Origin: Marinagarivorans sp. UBA5868
GTDB taxonomy: Bacteria; Pseudomonadota; Gammaproteobacteria; Pseudomonadales; Cellvibrionaceae
DNA length: 5,480 bases
Assembly: GCA_002432095.1 (NCBI GenBank)
Contig: DJFQ01000103.1
Coordinates: 1 to 5,480, forward strand
Direction: 5' to 3'
The position numbers were made by a program, and so were the translations under genes. The notes under the pieces were generated by a model, which saw only the letters and a program-made list of their open reading frames with translations, searched no databases and was not told the DNA's origin. Shown here in pieces: positions 1 to 5,480 of this stretch; the first letter of the stretch is position 1, and each line of letters starts with the position of its first letter.

Positions 1-1043
1 TGACCGTCCACGACGGTTCCATCACAAGGGAACGCCGCACCCGGCGCCACTACCAACAGCTCACCGGGTAGCAGTTGTTTGAAGGGAATGGTTTCCACGG
101 TTCCATCCGACCGCAGTCGATTTACCGTCATCGGCAGCAGGTTATGAAAGCGAGCAGAGGCTTTGAAGTTGGCGTAACGCGCGCGCATCTCCAGGTAGCG
201 ACCCAGCAGCAGGAAAAACGCGAACATCGCCACGGAATCGAAGTAGACATCACCGCTGCGGGTCACGGTGGCATAGACACTGGCGCTGAATGCGAGGACA
301 AGGGCGAGGGAGATGGAAACATCATTGACCAAACGCCCCAGGCGCAGCGCGCGCAAAGCGCCGGAAAAAAACGGTTTAGCGCTGAATAACATGATTGGCA
401 GGGCCATCAGCAAATTCACCCAGCGCAACACCTGCTGCCAATGAGGGTCGATGCCCTGCAAGTCACCAGCGTGCAGCGCCACCGCTACCATGCCGGCCTG
501 CATCATACCGATGCCCGCCACCGCCATGCGCAACAAGTAATCCCGCTGATCTTTCTGCCACAGCTCCTGCTCTGCTCGCCCCACCAGAGGCTGTGGTTGA
601 AAACCAATATGCGTCAGAGTCTGAAACAACTCGCTGATCCGCATTTTCTCCAGCTGTAGGTGAATACGGGCGCGATGGGTGCTGGCGTTGACCTGAACCT
701 GCTCCACCCCCGGTTTCGCCTGCAGGTGTTTTTCGATCAACCAAACACAGGCGGCACAGCTGATACCGCTAACAAACAAATTGACTGTCGCGGTGCCATC
801 GGTGTGATGCTCGACAAAATCCTCCTGCACCGCCGGCAGATCATAGGCATCGAAGCGGGTTTGAATGAACTGGGGACGCGGATTGACCTGCTCGCGAAAA
901 CGATAAAAATCCGTTAATCCCTGCCCAGCGATTGCCTGCGCCACCGCCTGGCAGCCAATGCAGCAGAACTCACGTCGCTCGCCGCCAATATCCGCATGCA
1001 AATTGGATACGGCGGGCAATCCACAATGAAAACAGGTGTTCAG
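1..1043 (-). CDS. ccoI: P1B-type copper-transporting ATPase for cbb3 oxidase assembly (CcoI/FixI), N-terminal part; probable CTG start, 3' end beyond the window
   Basis: CcoI is an inner-membrane P-type ATPase that exports Cu(I) from the cytoplasm for the CuB site of cbb3 oxidase. The frame is open for 347 codons to the left edge, a little under half of a usual ~800-residue protein. Domains in order: an N-terminal cysteine-rich metal-binding domain (PF12156-like) with TCFHCGLP (Cys4, Cys7) and FCCIGC (Cys27, 28, 31); an HMA domain (about 84-150) with GISCAAC (Cys96, Cys99); four membrane helices (about 168-191, 206-226, 243-262, 267-282), the last in the family block YFDSVAMFAFFLLLGRYLE; then the start of the actuator domain. 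The CPC copper motif, the phosphorylated DKTGT and the ATP site lie beyond the edge. No ATG, GTG or TTG precedes the first CxxC. A CTG at 1043 with TAAGG seven bases upstream gives (M)NTCFHCGLP, close to usual CcoI N-termini. It is in the same frame as ccoH, 9 nt after its stop. Function is certain as to family; the start is an inference. Confidence 0.95.
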   Translation of the reverse strand, partial: MNTCFHCGLPAVSNLHADIGGERREFCCIGCQAVAQAIAGQGLTDFYRFREQVNPRPQFIQTRFDAYDLPAVQEDFVEHHTDGTATVNLFVSGISCAACVWLIEKHLQAKPGVEQVQVNASTHRARIHLQLEKMRISELFQTLTHIGFQPQPLVGRAEQELWQKDQRDYLLRMAVAGIGMMQAGMVAVALHAGDLQGIDPHWQQVLRWVNLLMALPIMLFSAKPFFSGALRALRLGRLVNDVSISLALVLAFSASVYATVTRSGDVYFDSVAMFAFFLLLGRYLEMRARYANFKASARFHNLLPMTVNRLRSDGTVETIPFKQLLPGELLVVAPGAAFPCDGTVVDG

Positions 1044-1050
1044 ACAAATA

Positions 1051-1055
1051 CCTTA
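1051..1055 (-). promoter_or_regulatory. Ribosome-binding site of ccoI, overlapping the ccoH stop codon
   Basis: On the minus strand TAAGG (1055-1051) matches the 5' part of the consensus TAAGGAGGT. Its TAA is the stop codon of ccoH. Seven bases separate it from the CTG at 1043-1041, which is normal spacing. The other non-standard candidate, ATT at 1049-1047, would be only one base away and is therefore disfavoured. Confidence 0.65.
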
Positions 1056-1562
1056 GAGATGCGCGTTGAACTGAGCGCTAGCGGTATGGCGGAAATCGAT
1101 CTCGGTCGTCACCCGCCAACGATCCTCCGCAGACTCTGAGCGGTTGCCAATAATCAGATACCAACGCCCCTGAGCGAGCGCGGGGAGATCTGCGCGGTAA
1201 CGCCCTTCTGCGATGCGCTGCATCACCACTGTTACATCTTGCTCCGCCGACGAAGGATGAGAAAACGAAAGCTCTAACTCCATCGGCAATGTTTCCGCGT
1301 CCAGCTCGGCAAAAACCTCGGCCGTCGTAAAATCGAATTCAAGTGAACCGCGCACGGCCTGCGCCAACGCCAATTCCTCCTCAGCGAAATGTTTATTGAT
1401 CATGCGGCCTTCCTTGTAGTACTCATCCTTAACACGATCATCCGCCACCCAGATAGCGACACCCGCCATGGAGAGGCTCACCACAATCACCACCAACAAC
1501 GGCCCCATTACTGCCCAAAACCAGGGTTCTTTATAGGCGGGGGTTTTTTTGGTTTCATTCAT
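1053..1562 (-). CDS. ccoH: Cytochrome cbb3 oxidase assembly protein CcoH (FixH family)
   Basis: CcoH/FixH is a single-span membrane protein needed for cbb3 assembly. In studied species it contacts the oxidase subunits or the CcoI copper transporter, but its biochemical activity is not settled. This protein has 169 residues. A short charged N-terminus leads to a PWFWAVMGPLL motif and one helix (about 13-39). The characteristic juxtamembrane stretch DDRVKDEYYKEG (41-52) follows, then a beta-rich periplasmic domain of about 115 residues. There are no cysteines, so no haem or Cys-based metal site is expected. The ATG at 1562 overlaps the ccoG TAA by one base (TAATG). No good ribosome-binding site is visible before it, so translation probably depends on ribosomes finishing ccoG. 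Its stop codon is part of the ribosome-binding site of ccoI. Confidence 0.94.
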   Translation of the reverse strand: MNETKKTPAYKEPWFWAVMGPLLVVIVVSLSMAGVAIWVADDRVKDEYYKEGRMINKHFAEEELALAQAVRGSLEFDFTTAEVFAELDAETLPMELELSFSHPSSAEQDVTVVMQRIAEGRYRADLPALAQGRWYLIIGNRSESAEDRWRVTTEIDFRHTASAQFNAHL

Positions 1563-3004
1563 TAACGGTCTGGACCCATAAAAACGGTGGTTTCCGACGC
1601 GTGAACACCGGCGTCGCTTTGCGAGCGCACGATAATGCGCAATTTAGTTTTTTCACCCTTTAATTCTTCGCGAGGTAACGCAACACGCAAAGGCACGGTA
1701 AATACCTCGCCCGCTTCCACTTCTCTTGCGTGATAGTTACGCACTTCAAACGGATAATCCCCTTCCAGCTCGATGCTATACACATGATTGCGGGAATCCA
1801 TATTATTAATTTTCACCGTGTAAACGTTTTGGATTTCGTTGCCCATCACCCGGTACAAACGTGCACCGCGGTCGCGGATAACATCAATACCGATTGGGCT
1901 GCGGGTAAAAATCACATACGCAAACACCGCCACCATCGCCACTACCGCAAAAACGTAACCAAAAAGTCGGGGCCGAAAAAAGCGGGTTTTGCCAGTCTCC
2001 AATTCGTCTTCGGAGGTGAATCGAATCAGGCCACGGGGATAGGACATTTTATCCATTACGGTGTTACAGGCGTCCACGCACAAACCGCAGTTGATGCACT
2101 CATATTGGAGCCCATCGCGAATATCAATATTGACGGGGCAAACCTGCACGCACCAGGAGCAGTCAATACAATCGCCAAGGCCGGCTTTTTTATAATCGTC
2201 ACCGGGTTTGCGCGGTCCACGTTTTTCACCACGTTTGGGATCGTAATAAACCGCGAGGGTATCGCGGTCGTACATTACCGCCTGAAAGCGCGCGTAGGGG
2301 CACATGTATTTACACACCTGTTCGCGCATCCAACCCGCGTTCAGATACGTCATGCCGGTAAAAAACAGCGTCCAAAAAGCAGCGGCGGGATGAATATCGA
2401 AATAGACAAAACCATCCGCTGCGCGATGCGGAACAAAACCCAGCAAGAGCTCGCGAATTGGCGTGAAGTAGCCGATAAATGTCACGCCTGTGATAAAGGC
2501 GATTACCACCCACAAAAAATGTTTGCTGGATTTGCGCAGAATTTTTTCTGTATTCCAAGGCTGACGATCCAGCTTGATGCGTTTGTTACGGTCGCCCTCA
2601 CAAAAATGTTCAACCGAAATAAACATTAGCGTCCACACCGTTTGTGGGCAGGTAAAACCGCACCAAACCCTGCCCAAAAGAACCGTTACTGTGAACAGCG
2701 TAAATGCCGAAATAATCAGTGCCCAAGCCAGCAGCATAAAATCCTGCGGCCAGAACGTGATGCCAAGAATATGGAATTTGCGTTCCGCCAAATCAAACAA
2801 AACGGCGGGGTGGCCATCAATGCTGAACCAGGGCAATAACAGGAATCCGAGGATGAGAGGTAGACCTGTATAGCGGCGAACGCGCTGATAAAAACCGGAG
2901 ATTTTGCGGGTGTAGATTTTAGCTTCCGATTCGTAGAGATTAACGTAACGAATCTCACCTTCTTTGTTGGCAGGCGTGGTGCCTGTTTTGAGGTCATCGG
3001 ACAC
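1562..3004 (-). CDS. ccoG: Cytochrome cbb3 oxidase accessory protein, membrane Fe-S Cu(II) reductase (CcoG/FixG/RdxA family)
   Basis: CcoG is an inner-membrane Fe-S protein found next to cbb3 oxidase genes. Work on Rhodobacter capsulatus CcoG supports Cu(II) to Cu(I) reduction ahead of oxidase copper insertion; the same role here is inferred. The 480 residues match the family length. Hydrophobic helices lie at about 47-60, 87-110, 162-180, 205-222 and 347-367. The membrane-side cysteine motifs are GRVWCGFTCPQ (Cys115, Cys119) and CKYMCPYARFQ (Cys231, Cys235). Two 4Fe-4S ferredoxin-type motifs follow: Cys279, 282, 285 and 289, then Cys303, 306, 309 and 313. After the last helix, the C-terminal ~110 residues match the Ig-like periplasmic domain typical of FixG. 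The start is GTG at 3004 with a GAGGG site; an in-frame TGA lies immediately upstream. Its TAA shares one base with the ATG of ccoH, so the two genes are probably translationally coupled. Confidence 0.97.
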   Translation of the reverse strand: MSDDLKTGTTPANKEGEIRYVNLYESEAKIYTRKISGFYQRVRRYTGLPLILGFLLLPWFSIDGHPAVLFDLAERKFHILGITFWPQDFMLLAWALIISAFTLFTVTVLLGRVWCGFTCPQTVWTLMFISVEHFCEGDRNKRIKLDRQPWNTEKILRKSSKHFLWVVIAFITGVTFIGYFTPIRELLLGFVPHRAADGFVYFDIHPAAAFWTLFFTGMTYLNAGWMREQVCKYMCPYARFQAVMYDRDTLAVYYDPKRGEKRGPRKPGDDYKKAGLGDCIDCSWCVQVCPVNIDIRDGLQYECINCGLCVDACNTVMDKMSYPRGLIRFTSEDELETGKTRFFRPRLFGYVFAVVAMVAVFAYVIFTRSPIGIDVIRDRGARLYRVMGNEIQNVYTVKINNMDSRNHVYSIELEGDYPFEVRNYHAREVEAGEVFTVPLRVALPREELKGEKTKLRIIVRSQSDAGVHASETTVFMGPDR

Positions 3005-3012
3005 TCATGGAA

Positions 3013-3017
3013 CCCTC
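3013..3017 (-). promoter_or_regulatory. Ribosome-binding site that supports the GTG start of ccoG
   Basis: On the minus strand GAGGG (3017-3013) lies eight bases before the GTG at 3004-3002. The nearby ATG at 3008-3006 is in another frame, lies only four bases from the same site, and stops after four codons. The codon just upstream of the GTG is an in-frame TGA, so no longer ccoG start is possible. Confidence 0.6.
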
Positions 3018-3025
3018 GAGGAGAG

Positions 3026-3043
3026 CGGCCACCGCAGTGGCCG
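3026..3043 (-). other. Intercistronic hairpin between ccoP and ccoG
   Basis: A perfect 7-bp GC-rich inverted repeat (cggccac at 3026-3032, gtggccg at 3037-3043) surrounds a 4-nt loop. Skipping one bulged base (3025) adds three more pairs (3022-3024 with 3044-3046). In the transcript it sits just after the ccoP stop and upstream of the ccoG ribosome-binding site. No T-run follows it on the minus strand (the next bases are CTCTCCTCGAGGG), so it does not look like an intrinsic terminator. A role as an mRNA-stability or processing element separating structural from assembly genes is an inference. Confidence 0.6.
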
Positions 3044-3051
3044 TCTAGGTT

Positions 3052-3948
3052 TTACAGATCGAGCGACAGGCTGTACACATAGGCTGTCAGCAAGTGAATT
3101 TTTTCCTCCTGCAATTTGTCCTTTTGTGCGGGCATTACATTGGCGCGACCATTACGCACTGAATGGGCGATGCCGTCGCGGCTGCCATCGTAAAGCCAGG
3201 TATTGTCAGCAAGGTTAGGCGCACCCATCAATTGATTGCCCTTGCCGTGTGGACCGTGGCACGCGGCGCAATTTTGATGATAAATAGTGTCACCCTGCTG
3301 CAGCTGTCCTTTGTCATGATCCTGACCGGAGAGTGATAACACATATTCGGTGACCGCACGCACATTAGGCTCGCCGATTATCGGCCCCCATGGCGGCATA
3401 TTGCCGGCGCGCCCATGCTCCAGACTCTCCTTAATTTTTTCCGGTGTGCCGCCGTAAAGCCAATCGTCATCGGTCAAATTAGGGAAGCCGTAATTGCCAC
3501 CACCATCCGCACCGTGGCAAACCGCGCAGTTGTTTGCGAACAAACGTACCCCCATTTTCATCGCAGCATTGTCCTGCGCCAGCTCTTCAACGGACATTTG
3601 CATATACGCGCCGAAGATCTCGTCCTGGACGGTTGCCGCTTTTTCCTGTTCCCTTTCCAGTTGATTTTGCGAAGTCCATCCACCCACTCCGGGAAAACTG
3701 CCTAGCCCCGGGTACCACAACAAATACAGTGCGGAAAAAACCAGGGTGCCGACAAATAACTGAAACCACCATTTCGGCAGTGGGTTGTCGTATTCCTCAA
3801 TGCCGTCGTACACATGGCCCGTGGTGCGGTTTTCCGGCTCTTCATCGTCTTTAATGGCAACCTTGCGATTGGCAAATAGCACCCAAATCACCAGGGCAAG
3901 GCACGCCAAGGTCAGACCAATAATCCAGATATTCCAGAAAATACTCAT
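3052..3948 (-). CDS. ccoP: Cytochrome cbb3 oxidase dihaem c subunit III (CcoP/FixP)
   Basis: CcoP is the dihaem cytochrome c subunit that accepts electrons from soluble or membrane cytochromes c and passes them to CcoO. The 298 residues are a normal length. Two membrane helices (about 4-26 and 60-80) flank a cytoplasmic loop carrying the FixP N-terminal hallmark YDGIEEYDNPLPKWW (47-61). Two periplasmic cytochrome c domains follow. The first has CAVCH (Cys141, Cys144, His145) and probable ligand Met184 in GNMPPWG. The second has CAACH (Cys227, Cys230, His231) and probable ligand Met272 in NVMPAQ. Two helices are the form usual in gammaproteobacteria; some alphaproteobacterial CcoP have one. 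The ATG overlaps the ccoQ stop (ATGA), with AGGA six bases upstream. The gene ends 47 nt before ccoG, and that spacer contains a hairpin. Confidence 0.98.
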   Translation of the reverse strand: MSIFWNIWIIGLTLACLALVIWVLFANRKVAIKDDEEPENRTTGHVYDGIEEYDNPLPKWWFQLFVGTLVFSALYLLWYPGLGSFPGVGGWTSQNQLEREQEKAATVQDEIFGAYMQMSVEELAQDNAAMKMGVRLFANNCAVCHGADGGGNYGFPNLTDDDWLYGGTPEKIKESLEHGRAGNMPPWGPIIGEPNVRAVTEYVLSLSGQDHDKGQLQQGDTIYHQNCAACHGPHGKGNQLMGAPNLADNTWLYDGSRDGIAHSVRNGRANVMPAQKDKLQEEKIHLLTAYVYSLSLDL

Positions 3949-4142
3949 ACTTTGTCCTGCTCTTGCTTGGAGTCAGTGGATTTCTTCTCGTCATTTTGCG
4001 GCGGCTTTTCATCGGCAAACGGCAATTTCGCTGCCTCTTCAAAACGCTTGCGCCGCTTCGGCGAAAAAGCCCACCAACACACGCCGATAAATGCCAATAA
4101 AACCAATATCGGCGAGATACTTCGCAATGTATTAATGTCCAT
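3945..4142 (-). CDS. ccoQ: Cytochrome cbb3 oxidase small subunit IV (CcoQ/FixQ)
   Basis: CcoQ is a small single-helix membrane subunit without cofactors. In studied bacteria it stabilises the cbb3 complex, in particular the association of CcoP with the CcoNO core. This 65-residue protein has a short N-terminus, a hydrophobic helix at about residues 9-26 with the motif CWWAFSPKRRKRFEEAA, and a long charged Lys/Asp/Glu/Gln-rich tail. The run of Arg and Lys straight after the helix predicts a cytoplasmic tail (N-out, C-in). Such a family is weakly conserved, so the call rests on size, this juxtamembrane motif and its place between ccoO and ccoP. The ATG lies 3 nt after the ccoO stop, with GGTGA five bases upstream inside the end of ccoO. 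Its TGA overlaps the ccoP start as ATGA. Confidence 0.95.
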   Translation of the reverse strand: MDINTLRSISPILVLLAFIGVCWWAFSPKRRKRFEEAAKLPFADEKPPQNDEKKSTDSKQEQDKV

Positions 4143-4145
4143 GGC

Positions 4146-4757
4146 TCACCGCTTGTATGTGAGCAGCGTTCCCAGCTGCTGCAAATACGCGACAAGAGCG
4201 TCCATCTCCGTCACACCACGCACAGCGTCGGCAGCGCCAGCAATATCGTCGTCGGTATAGGGCACGCCCACGGAACGCAAAGCCTCCATTTTTTTCGCCG
4301 TGTATTTTCCGGTGAGCACGTGATCGTACAACCAGGGAAACGCCGGCATATTGGAGTTGGGAACCACATTTCGTGGGTTGTACAAATGCGCTTTGTGCCA
4401 TTCGTCGCTGTAGCGTTGCCCCACCCTCGCGAGATCGGGACCGGTGCGCTTTGAACCCCATAAAAATGGATGTTCATAAACAGATTCACCAGCGACGGAA
4501 TAATGTCCATAACGTTCAACTTCCGCGCGCAATGGACGCACCATTTGGGTGTGGCACACATGGCAGCCTTCGCGGATGTAAATATCGCGACCTTCCAACT
4601 CCACCGCTGTCAACGGCTTCAAGCCTTCAACCGGCTCGGTGGTGTCCTTGAGAAAAAACTGCGGCACGATTTCCACCAACCCGCCAAAGCTGATGGCAAC
4701 GATAACCAGCAGGATCATCAGACCAATATTTTTTTCGACAATGTCGTGATTCTTCAT
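4146..4757 (-). CDS. ccoO: Cytochrome cbb3 oxidase monohaem c subunit II (CcoO/FixO)
   Basis: CcoO is the membrane-anchored monohaem cytochrome c of cbb3 oxidase. It takes electrons from CcoP and passes them to haem b in CcoN, with its haem domain in the periplasm. The 203-residue protein is full length for the family. One N-terminal membrane anchor spans about residues 11-31 and is followed by the periplasmic domain. The haem c site is CHVCH (Cys65, Cys68, His69) in the family context [14 protein letters not shown]. The likely sixth ligand is Met137 in [10 protein letters not shown]. The family block around [10 protein letters not shown] (104-113) is also present. The ATG at 4757 is preceded by GAGGA nine bases upstream, and that site overlaps the TGA stop of ccoN, which suggests coupled translation. 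ccoQ begins 3 nt after the stop. No key residue is missing. Confidence 0.98.
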   Translation of the reverse strand: MKNHDIVEKNIGLMILLVIVAISFGGLVEIVPQFFLKDTTEPVEGLKPLTAVELEGRDIYIREGCHVCHTQMVRPLRAEVERYGHYSVAGESVYEHPFLWGSKRTGPDLARVGQRYSDEWHKAHLYNPRNVVPNSNMPAFPWLYDHVLTGKYTAKKMEALRSVGVPYTDDDIAGAADAVRGVTEMDALVAYLQQLGTLLTYKR

Positions 4758-4769
4758 GGATTCGTTTCC

Positions 4770-5480
4770 TCAAGCCAATTGCGGCTGCGCAGTTTTTTCT
4801 GGCTCGATAGCGTCTTCTGAGCTCACCGTGCGGTAGGCGTTGTAAGCCATCAATAACATGCCCGCCAAGAAAAACGCGCCGCCCAGGAAGCGAACGAAAT
4901 AACCGGGGTAACTGGCTTCAACACTTTCCACAAAGCTGTACGTCAGTGAACCGTCGGCATTGAATGCCCGCCACATTAAGCCTTGGAGAATTCCGTTAAC
5001 CCACATAGAGGCGATGTAAAGCACGGTGCCGATCGTTGCCAACCAGAAGTGTGTGTTGATCAGGCGGACACTCCACATGGATTTTTGCCCGGTCAATACT
5101 GGTAACAAGTGATAGATCGCGCCTATGGAAATCATCGCCACCCAGCCGAGAGCACCGGCGTGTACGTGGCCGATGGTCCAATCGGTATTGTGGGAAAGCG
5201 CGTTCACGGTCTTGATGGACATCATCGGACCTTCAAACGTAGACATGCCATAAAACGAAAGGGAAACCACTAAAAACCGTAGTGTCGGATCCGTGCGCAA
5301 TTTATGCCACGCACCGGAGAGCGTCATCATGCCGTTGATCATGCCGCCCCAGGAAGGCGCCAGAAGAATCAACGACATCACCATGCCCAGACTTTGCGCC
5401 CAATCCGGCAGCGCGGAATAATGCAGGTGATGGCCGCCCGCCCATACATAAACAGAAATCAACGCCCAGAAATGCACGAT
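4770..5480 (-). CDS. ccoN: Cytochrome cbb3 oxidase catalytic subunit I (CcoN/FixN), C-terminal half; 5' end beyond the window
   Basis: CcoN is the catalytic subunit of the high-affinity cbb3 oxidase of the inner membrane. It reduces O2 to water at the haem b3-CuB centre and pumps protons. The window shows 236 residues to the stop, about half of a family member (usually about 470-480). Counting from the right edge, WAGGHHLHY (residues 13-21) carries the two adjacent CuB-ligand histidines (17 and 18). Tyr11, six residues before them, matches the Tyr that is cross-linked to a CuB histidine in this family. STFEGPMM (80-87) holds the conserved Glu83, and [10 protein letters not shown] (104-113) gives His105 and His107, the haem b3 and haem b axial ligands. 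Several hydrophobic helices follow, then a short polar tail ending [10 protein letters not shown]. The GTG at 5477 is an internal Val, because the upstream codon is Ile in frame. Twelve bases separate the stop from ccoO. Any oxygen-responsive promoter would lie outside the window. The family call is near certain. Confidence 0.97.
   Translation of the reverse strand: MVHFWALISVYVWAGGHHLHYSALPDWAQSLGMVMSLILLAPSWGGMINGMMTLSGAWHKLRTDPTLRFLVVSLSFYGMSTFEGPMMSIKTVNALSHNTDWTIGHVHAGALGWVAMISIGAIYHLLPVLTGQKSMWSVRLINTHFWLATIGTVLYIASMWVNGILQGLMWRAFNADGSLTYSFVESVEASYPGYFVRFLGGAFFLAGMLLMAYNAYRTVSSEDAIEPEKTAQPQLA

Noticed and set aside
75..917. Several short plus-strand frames and one minus-strand frame (463-744) across the left end.
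   Set aside because: All overlie the ccoI frame, which is open from 1043 to the window edge and encodes clear metal-binding and transmembrane motifs. The short frames show no domain and are shadows.
1..1055. ccoI as a pseudogene because it lacks a standard start codon.
   Set aside because: The frame is intact for 347 codons with all expected N-terminal metal-binding cysteines and membrane helices, and a plausible CTG start with a well-placed ribosome-binding site exists.
1730..2629. A 299-codon open frame on the plus strand, opposite ccoG.
   Set aside because: It is wholly antisense to a well-conserved ccoG. Its translation matches no family I recognise and is rich in His, Ile and Asn as expected from the complement of membrane-protein codons. 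No ribosome-binding site or promoter was evident.
3013..3046. Intrinsic terminator after ccoP.
   Set aside because: The stem is followed on the minus strand by CTCTCCTCGAGGG and not by a T-run, and ccoG follows directly on the same strand, so read-through is expected.
3005..3051. A separate FNR/Anr-controlled promoter for ccoGHI.
   Set aside because: No TTGAT-N4-ATCAA-like box or convincing -35/-10 pair is visible in the short spacer. A promoter inside ccoP cannot be excluded by eye.

Overview
The window holds one tightly packed minus-strand gene run: the cytochrome cbb3 (C-family haem-copper) oxidase structural genes followed by the assembly genes. In transcription order (right to left) these are ccoN (3' half only), ccoO, ccoQ, ccoP, ccoG, ccoH and ccoI (5' part only). 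It is an ordinary aerobic or microaerobic respiration locus from a proteobacterium. The ccoNOQP-GHI order, the CcoP with two membrane segments and the protein wording suggest a gammaproteobacterium, perhaps a marine Cellvibrionaceae/Pseudomonadales-type organism. That placement is an impression from memory of protein style, not a tested result.

Layout: ccoN (4770 to the right edge) is separated by 12 nt from ccoO (4146-4757). A 3-nt gap leads to ccoQ (3945-4142), which overlaps ccoP (3052-3948) by 4 nt in an ATGA junction. A 47-nt spacer with a perfect 7-bp hairpin precedes ccoG (1562-3004, GTG start). ccoG overlaps ccoH (1053-1562) by 1 nt (TAATG), and a 9-nt spacer precedes ccoI (1043 to the left edge). 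No other genes, RNA genes, mobile elements, repeats or CRISPR arrays were seen. No gene-free stretch exceeds 47 nt, so any main promoter must lie upstream of ccoN, outside the window.

How the genes work together: CcoN is the catalytic subunit (haem b, haem b3, CuB). CcoO (one haem c) and CcoP (two haems c) pass electrons to it, and CcoQ is a small membrane stabiliser. CcoG is a membrane Fe-S protein linked to Cu(II) reduction, CcoI is a P1B-type copper ATPase that supplies copper to the oxidase, and CcoH is a membrane assembly partner.

The most notable point is the start of ccoI. The reading frame is clear for 347 codons and encodes the expected N-terminal metal-binding domain, but there is no ATG, GTG or TTG upstream of its first CxxC motif. 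The best start is a CTG at 1043, seven bases after a TAAGG ribosome-binding site that overlaps the ccoH stop codon. I found no evidence of a previously undescribed system.
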